Source: Armatimonadota bacterium (GTDB lineage Bacteria; Armatimonadota; Fimbriimonadia; Fimbriimonadales; Fimbriimonadaceae). Taken from it: a stretch of 36,799 nt of DNA. The position numbers and the translations under genes were made by a program. Position 1 is the first letter of the stretch. Each line of letters begins with the position of its first letter. Below, one piece after another: positions 32,898 through 36,799 of the stretch. Location of the stretch: the NCBI GenBank assembly GCA_025360125.1, contig JANYCU010000020.1:1-36799 (forward strand), given 5' to 3'. Under the pieces are notes generated by a model. It saw only the letters and a program-made list of their open reading frames with translations. It searched no databases and was not told the origin of the DNA.

Positions 32898-33193
32898 GTT
32901 CGTCGGAAATACCAGGTCATCTGCCTGATGTTGTTTGTGAAAAGTGTGGGAGGTCGATGCCAGCCCGTTCAGCTTGGTGTCCTTATTGCGGAAACGGAAA
33001 GGTACTGGCCCCTAAATCAAAACTTTGGCTATGGATCCTCATTTGCTTTTTCTTGATTCCTCTCGCGTCGTGCGGAGGATGCGTTGCATTTGATAGTGGT
33101 ACTGGCGTTACCATTTTCCTTTCAATAACGGGAATTTCTTTCATTGTGGGAATTGTTCTTATCGTCAGAAATGGGCCGTACGGAGAGCAATAG
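32894..33193 (+). CDS. zinc-ribbon, two-TM small membrane protein 1
   Basis: A 99-residue protein with an N-terminal zinc ribbon (VCEKCGRSM...WCPYCG), then TM1 (about 44-58) that ends in PLASCGGC. A short loop follows and then TM2 (about 70-91). The Cys-rich LASCGGC after TM1 matches a lipobox pattern although it is internal. It overlaps the Lgt-like gene by ATGA, so translation is coupled. The zinc ribbon would face the cytoplasm if the hydrophobic part is anchored as a hairpin. No known family; two paralogues follow. Confidence 0.75.
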   Translation: MSSSEIPGHLPDVVCEKCGRSMPARSAWCPYCGNGKVLAPKSKLWLWILICFFLIPLASCGGCVAFDSGTGVTIFLSITGISFIVGIVLIVRNGPYGEQ

Positions 33194-33240
33194 CGTCTGA
33201 GATCGACGAAAAGGTTTAAACTGAGTTAGGGGGAATTTAA

Positions 33241-33549
33241 ATGAACGATCTACAGCCGAGAGCTCAATTTCCATGTCCGAAATGCGGAAATCTCACTCAA
33301 GTTGGGTCTGAGACCTGCCCAACTTGTCGTCATGATTTTCGGCAATACGCTCAGACGGGTGGTGCCACAGGCAAGTATCCGTTCTCGTTTATTTGGTTTG
33401 CGGCATTATTTTTCATCGTGCCGCTTGGAGCATGCGGCGGATGCATTGTCGATTTTCGGATTGCTTCGTTCTCGGCGGTAACGATGTTGGTCTCGGCGGT
33501 GGCTGGACTTTGCTTATTGTTTTATAACGGTATCAAGGGTCGCCAATGA
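33241..33549 (+). CDS. zinc-ribbon, two-TM small membrane protein 2
   Basis: A 102-residue protein with a zinc ribbon FPCPKCGNLTQ...TCPTCRHDF, then TM1 ending PLGACGGCIVD and TM2 (about 77-96). The ACGGC motif at the end of TM1 repeats that of protein 1. Unlike its neighbours it has its own Shine-Dalgarno sequence (GGGGGAA, about 8 bases upstream) and a 47-base gap, so it may get extra translation or a separate start. It overlaps the next gene by ATGA. Confidence 0.75.
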   Translation: MNDLQPRAQFPCPKCGNLTQVGSETCPTCRHDFRQYAQTGGATGKYPFSFIWFAALFFIVPLGACGGCIVDFRIASFSAVTMLVSAVAGLCLLFYNGIKGRQ

Positions 33550-33833
33550 GTTCAGATTCGGTTGAGTTTAAGTGTCCTTACTGTGGACAGATGGTTTCCG
33601 CTCAGACTTTGTGGTGCTCAGAGTGCGGGACAAAGATTCAACCGTCACCTGGAAAATATCCCATTTCGACCGCTTGGATTGTTGTGGTTATGTTGATTCT
33701 GCCGTTTGCCATTTCCAGTGGATGCGCGGTCGAAAACGGCAAGTATTTCGGCGACTTTCTTGCCCTTGCTATAGTTGGATTCATCGCAGTTTTTTGGATG
33801 ATTGCTCATAACTTAAAGGCGGGTCGAAAATGA
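33546..33833 (+). CDS. zinc-ribbon, two-TM small membrane protein 3
   Basis: A 95-residue protein with a zinc ribbon FKCPYCGQMVS...WCSECGTKI, then TM1 (about 42-59) ending ISSGCAVENG and TM2 (about 70-90). It keeps the same architecture as proteins 1 and 2, but the Cys motif after TM1 is reduced to SGC. It shares GKYP and TAWIVV-like wording with protein 2. It overlaps its neighbours by ATGA on both sides. Confidence 0.75.
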   Translation: MSSDSVEFKCPYCGQMVSAQTLWCSECGTKIQPSPGKYPISTAWIVVVMLILPFAISSGCAVENGKYFGDFLALAIVGFIAVFWMIAHNLKAGRK

Positions 33834-34129
33834 GCGAAGAAGCAGTCAAGCCAGAGCCGACAGAGAATAAATTGGGGCGACTTGCCTTTGCGTATTGCAA
33901 GATCGCAACCTTCTCATTGTTGGCAGGTCGATACACGTTGCCGCTGGCCGCTTTTCTGTCCGCGATGTTCTTCTTGGTAAGTTATTCGAAGGGGAAAAAG
34001 GATACGAAATGCTACTTGCGGTACCCATTGCTGGCAGCGACGTTTTGGATCATTGTTCTGGTAGTTTGGGTGTTGATTCAGGTCTTTCCCGACAATGTTC
34101 CGCCGTGGATAAAGTTCTTACATCATTAA
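33830..34129 (+). CDS. small two-TM membrane protein without zinc ribbon
   Basis: A 99-residue protein with an N-terminal acidic stretch, TM helix about 36-53 and TM helix about 68-86, and only two Cys (AYCK and TKCYL). It is coupled to the preceding gene by ATGA and probably ends the operon. No T-run terminator is seen in the following 150 bases, which hold nothing that I can name. Unknown family; the context suggests it is a component of the same membrane assembly. Confidence 0.7.
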   Translation: MSEEAVKPEPTENKLGRLAFAYCKIATFSLLAGRYTLPLAAFLSAMFFLVSYSKGKKDTKCYLRYPLLAATFWIIVLVVWVLIQVFPDNVPPWIKFLHH

Positions 34130-34284
34130 TGGGCTTGTTGGGCGTCATTATTAGTGGGAACTCTCGCCCGCGTTTGGAGGTTGGAATTTGTATCCCACTA
34201 TTCGATCGCTGAGTTCATTAGCGTTTTCGAGTGGTGAGGCTAGAGCAATTTTCCCCCGACAATACATTAGGGCATTACCGTTAA

Positions 34285-35409
34285 ATGGAATCTGAACTTA
34301 ATCCAATGCATAATACTGACTCTGAAGAGCCAAATTTGACCATCGTAGACGGTGAGTCGTCTGTCGATATCCCAGCCGAGTCATCGATTGTTCCCAATGC
34401 GTTTGAGACGGTTTTAGCCCAATATGATGAGGCCAAAGCGCCTAAGTATGTTGAACCAGAGGCACCAGCTTATAAGAATCGGGCATTCATTGCGGCGATT
34501 TGCATTGTTGGCGGAATTATTGCTGGCCGATTGACAACCCAGCCTAAGATTGAAACGAGGGTGGTCACGAAGGATGCACCGATAACTGCGACGCAAGGTA
34601 CTCCGGTTGCGTCTGTCGCTAAAGTCGACAACGCTTTTCGAGATTTGGACGACCTCAAAGATTTTGACCCTTGGCAGCCGATGAACGGTGGTTTTCCACT
34701 TCCGCCAAAGGCAACTCAGGCGAATATTGTCTCTCGCGGCGGATCTTCAAATTTTGAGCCCGCTCCTCCTTCACTGCAAGGCAATATTACTCCGATGAAT
34801 CCCAATGATGTCGTTGGGCCATTGCCACAAGTTGGTGGACCGGGGATTAGCTTGCCCGCGAACCCAGAGCCAGGCGGAAAAACATCGACGAAAACATCGA
34901 CAGAAAATGGTAAAGTCGTCGTAGTAGATGCTACTAATAAGGCCGATTTGGGCCGTGAAAAATATATTTCGATGAACGTAAGCGGATCCGATCCAATTCA
35001 AGGACAGTCGAGTTTAACGAAACTGGCGAGTTCCCTTGGAGGTAGTGCGCGGACGTTTTCTCACATGCTCGAAGATGGGACTGCAGAGAGTCAGGGCGTC
35101 TTGATGATCATTCCAGCTTCAAAATTTGAAGCCGCAAGATCTAAAATCGAGGCTCTTGGTGGGGCAACGATTGATGCGAATGTTGATGGCATTGCATCGG
35201 GCGAGCAGACTCGAATTCAGAGCATTTTTACGGCGCGATTGACCCGATTGCGCGAAAAGCAGAAGGACTTGTTGGTCGACTTTTTGGAAGACGCTCAGCC
35301 AGTTAAGCAGGTCAAGGAAGCGATTGATCTTGAATCGCGAGCGGTGGCGGCGACTCGGTTGCCGGGCGGGCTTGCGGGCAAGGTCGTTATTCGCGTAATG
35401 CTGAAATAG
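34285..35409 (+). CDS. single-pass membrane protein with DUF4349-like C-terminal domain
   Basis: A 374-residue protein with an acidic cytoplasmic N-terminus, one TM helix (about 69-86), a long Pro/Gly/Asn/Ser-rich linker (about 110-225), and a C-terminal globular domain. The domain reads LMIIPASKFEAARSKIEALGGATIDANVDG followed by a long helix with RLREKQKDLL. This pattern resembles DUF4349, which is found in bacterial membrane proteins of unknown function. It is preceded by 155 bases without a gene. A TACCGT box lies just before the ATG, but no clear promoter is seen. Confidence 0.7.
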   Translation: MESELNPMHNTDSEEPNLTIVDGESSVDIPAESSIVPNAFETVLAQYDEAKAPKYVEPEAPAYKNRAFIAAICIVGGIIAGRLTTQPKIETRVVTKDAPITATQGTPVASVAKVDNAFRDLDDLKDFDPWQPMNGGFPLPPKATQANIVSRGGSSNFEPAPPSLQGNITPMNPNDVVGPLPQVGGPGISLPANPEPGGKTSTKTSTENGKVVVVDATNKADLGREKYISMNVSGSDPIQGQSSLTKLASSLGGSARTFSHMLEDGTAESQGVLMIIPASKFEAARSKIEALGGATIDANVDGIASGEQTRIQSIFTARLTRLREKQKDLLVDFLEDAQPVKQVKEAIDLESRAVAATRLPGGLAGKVVIRVMLK

Positions 35410-35490
35410 AGATAGGGGCTCGGGGATCGGGGCCATTATTCACACTGGCAGTCCTCGGTATTACTTATAAATTTAGGATTCAGCCCCCTC

Positions 35491-35540
35491 GTCAGGCGAA
35501 TCGCTGCGTAGTCCAAATTTCTCGGAACGATTCGCCTGAC
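35491..35540. repeat. 13-bp perfect inverted repeat
   Basis: GTCAGGCGAATCG (35491-35503) and CGATTCGCCTGAC (35528-35540) are separated by 24 bases. They lie between the DUF4349-like gene and the IS left end. There is no T run, so a simple terminator is unlikely. Confidence 0.6.
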
Positions 35541-35623
35541 ACTCCCCCTTTCAAGGTGGAGAGCTTGGTTTGAAGTGCGTGGAATTAGTTGGACACCTAC
35601 TTTATCCGTAGGAGAAAATAGAG

Positions 35624-35935
35624 ATGGTGTCTCGCAGAAGTTATAGTCGTGAGTTTAAGTTGGGCATTTGCCAAGGGATTCAATCTGGTGTTATGTCCAA
35701 ATCCCAGGTATGCCGTGAGCATGGTTTGTCTCCGGGGATGCTGGATCGTTGGGTAGACCAGTTCAGAGTATTGGGTTCTGAGGCCTTCCCGAATTCGGGT
35801 GGGGTTTCGGCTCCGAAAGACTTCGACCGTATGAAGGAGTTGGAGGCTTTGGTTGGCCGCTTGACTTTAGAGAACGAGTTTTTGAAGGCTGCGGTAAAAA
35901 AAGGGCTCGAACTCCGGGAGAAAGAGTCATTGTGA
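35624..35935 (+). CDS. IS3-family transposase OrfA
   Basis: A 103-residue protein with a helix-turn-helix (FKLGICQGIQSGVMSKSQVCREHGLSPGMLDRW) and a C-terminal leucine-zipper-like coiled coil (MKELEALVGRLTLENEFLKAAV). It binds the IS ends. The slippery run of seven A (35896-35902) reads A_AAA_AAA in this frame. A -1 shift there continues without a stop into OrfB, giving the OrfAB transposase. Confidence 0.93.
   Translation: MVSRRSYSREFKLGICQGIQSGVMSKSQVCREHGLSPGMLDRWVDQFRVLGSEAFPNSGGVSAPKDFDRMKELEALVGRLTLENEFLKAAVKKGLELREKESL
35896..35902 (+). promoter_or_regulatory. -1 programmed frameshift slippery heptamer
   Basis: Seven A residues sit in X_XXY_YYZ phase with OrfA. The -1 frame from here to the OrfB start at 35932 has no stop codon (I read it codon by codon). 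This is standard for the IS3 family. Confidence 0.8.
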
Positions 35936-36771
35936 TTCATTCTCTTCGCTCGGAGTTTTCCCGTCTTTCGGTCCACCGGATGGCTCAACTTCTTGGAGTT
36001 CCTCGTTCACTGGTGTATCGTCCAGTTGCGGTTGTATCTCCAAGTCCGGTTCTCATTCGAGTGCAAGAAATTGTGCTGAGGTTCATGGGTTATGGCTACC
36101 GGCGGGTTCGTTTAGCTTTGGCCAGCCAGGGACATTCGGTGAGTGAGCACCACGTTCGCAAGTTAATGCGTGAATACGGGCTTTCGGCACGTCGCCCGAG
36201 AAGTAAGGGCTGTACGAGACCCAGCGCCAAAGACAAGCGTTTCGGGAACTTGGTGAAAGGCGTCGTTCCGACCGGTGTGAACGAGATTTGGGTCGCGGAC
36301 ACAACGCAGTTTGCCGCCGGTGGAATGCGTTTGTACCTGGCTGCAGTAATGGACCTGCATTCACGTATGGTGGTGGGATGGAGCCTTTCCAGACGAAACG
36401 ACGAGGAACTGGTGAAATCCTGCTTGAAGAGAGCATTGGAATCTAGAAGACCTGGTCTAGGCTGGATCCACCACTCAGACCAAGGCTCGACGTATTTGGC
36501 TCAAGGATATGCGACTCTCGTGAAGCAGTTCGGTGGAAGACAAAGCCTCTCGGCGCCAGCAACGCCAAGAGACAATGCCCATATGGAAAGCTTCTTCAGG
36601 ACCCTCAAACTCGAAGAAGTCGACCGTAACCGTTACGAATCGTTCTTGGAAGCAAAGGCTTCGCTGGAAACTTATATCCATGAAATCTACAACCAAGAAA
36701 GAATGCACTCGTCACTCGGCTACATCAGCCCACAACAATTCGAGTCGCGTCTAAACGGAGAGACGCGATGA
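35932..36771 (+). CDS. IS3-family transposase OrfB (DDE domain)
   Basis: A 279-residue protein (GTG start at 35932, overlapping OrfA) with the rve/DDE integrase fold. The catalytic residues lie in WVADTTQF (first Asp), IHHSDQGSTY (second Asp) and DNAHMESFFRTLKLEE (Glu); the last two are 35 residues apart, as in IS3. HTH_21-type text (GYGYRRVRLALASQGHSVSEHHVRKLMREYGL) precedes it. It is normally made as an OrfAB fusion. The copy looks intact and could be active. Confidence 0.95.
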   Translation: MIHSLRSEFSRLSVHRMAQLLGVPRSLVYRPVAVVSPSPVLIRVQEIVLRFMGYGYRRVRLALASQGHSVSEHHVRKLMREYGLSARRPRSKGCTRPSAKDKRFGNLVKGVVPTGVNEIWVADTTQFAAGGMRLYLAAVMDLHSRMVVGWSLSRRNDEELVKSCLKRALESRRPGLGWIHHSDQGSTYLAQGYATLVKQFGGRQSLSAPATPRDNAHMESFFRTLKLEEVDRNRYESFLEAKASLETYIHEIYNQERMHSSLGYISPQQFESRLNGETR

Positions 36772-36799
36772 AGGTGTCCGAAATTTTCACCGCATTTCA

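Larger units (their letters stand above)
35571..36799 (+). mobile_element. complete IS3-family insertion sequence
   Basis: A 1229-bp element bounded by 27-bp imperfect inverted repeats: TGAAGTGCG...GGACACC at 35571-35597 and its counterpart GGTGTCC...CGCATTTCA at 36773-36799. The ends begin TG and end CA as in IS3. It encodes OrfA and OrfB with a -1 frameshift site between them. The right terminus is the last base of the window, so flanking target duplication cannot be checked. Confidence 0.9.

Noticed and set aside
1-36799. A replication origin or terminus inside the window, suggested by C-rich text on the left and G-rich text on the right
   Set aside because: By eye, the plus strand is C-rich on the left even over minus-strand genes, but on the right the trend follows gene orientation. 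No DnaA-box cluster or dif-like site was noticed. A cumulative GC-skew plot would decide.

Overview
The window looks like chromosomal DNA of a free-living diderm bacterium with about 50% GC, judged by eye. An Armatimonadota (Fimbriimonadia-like) host is my best guess. The basis is the mix of exosortase/EpsI/PEP-CTERM, lipoproteins, a C-terminal aromatic outer-membrane barrel, a prepilin-like protein, and many start codons sitting directly behind a TANNNT hexamer with no Shine-Dalgarno sequence. No rRNA, tRNA or CRISPR array was seen.

Left part (1-9.8 kb): the tail of a gene and its terminator, two small lipoproteins, an orphan nuoD, a LolA-like exported protein and an outer-membrane barrel. 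An EpsI/exosortase pair follows on the minus strand, divergent from rfbB-rfbA (dTDP-sugar synthesis). Next come a seven-repeat beta-propeller lipoprotein and a PEP-CTERM protein, a plausible substrate of the exosortase. Together these suggest surface polysaccharide and protein export.

Accessory part (9.8-18.3 kb): a LolA-like/TlpA-like fusion precedes a region holding about five copies of a ~200-240 bp dispersed repeat. The repeat has two hairpins whose sequences differ between copies while pairing is kept. Two nearly identical direct copies bracket a BamE-like lipoprotein gene. Other copies bracket a DUF4062-STAND NTPase-TPR gene, a candidate defence gene. A GH2-like glycosidase gene then follows, preceded by a damaged tandem copy of its own 5' end.

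Middle (18.3-29.9 kb): a DinB-like protein behind a perfect 12-bp palindrome, then three tandem paralogous secreted proteins with a shared core and very different tails. These are followed by aroC, an orphan pstB, a GAF histidine kinase, a TolB-like propeller protein, an LCP-family gene coupled to a prepilin-like gene, icd, a small protein, a thioredoxin-like protein and an acetyltransferase lacking a normal start codon at its homology-supported N-terminus.

Right part (30-36.8 kb): a BSP-type metallopeptidase-like protein, then a compact operon. It holds a radical SAM enzyme resembling the archaeal tetraether-lipid synthase (Tes) type, an Lgt paralogue without the usual His motif, three small zinc-ribbon/two-TM proteins, and one further two-TM protein. 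This is the best candidate for an undescribed system, probably acting on membrane lipids or lipid-modified proteins. A DUF4349-like membrane protein and a complete IS3-family element follow; the right end of the element coincides with the last base of the window.
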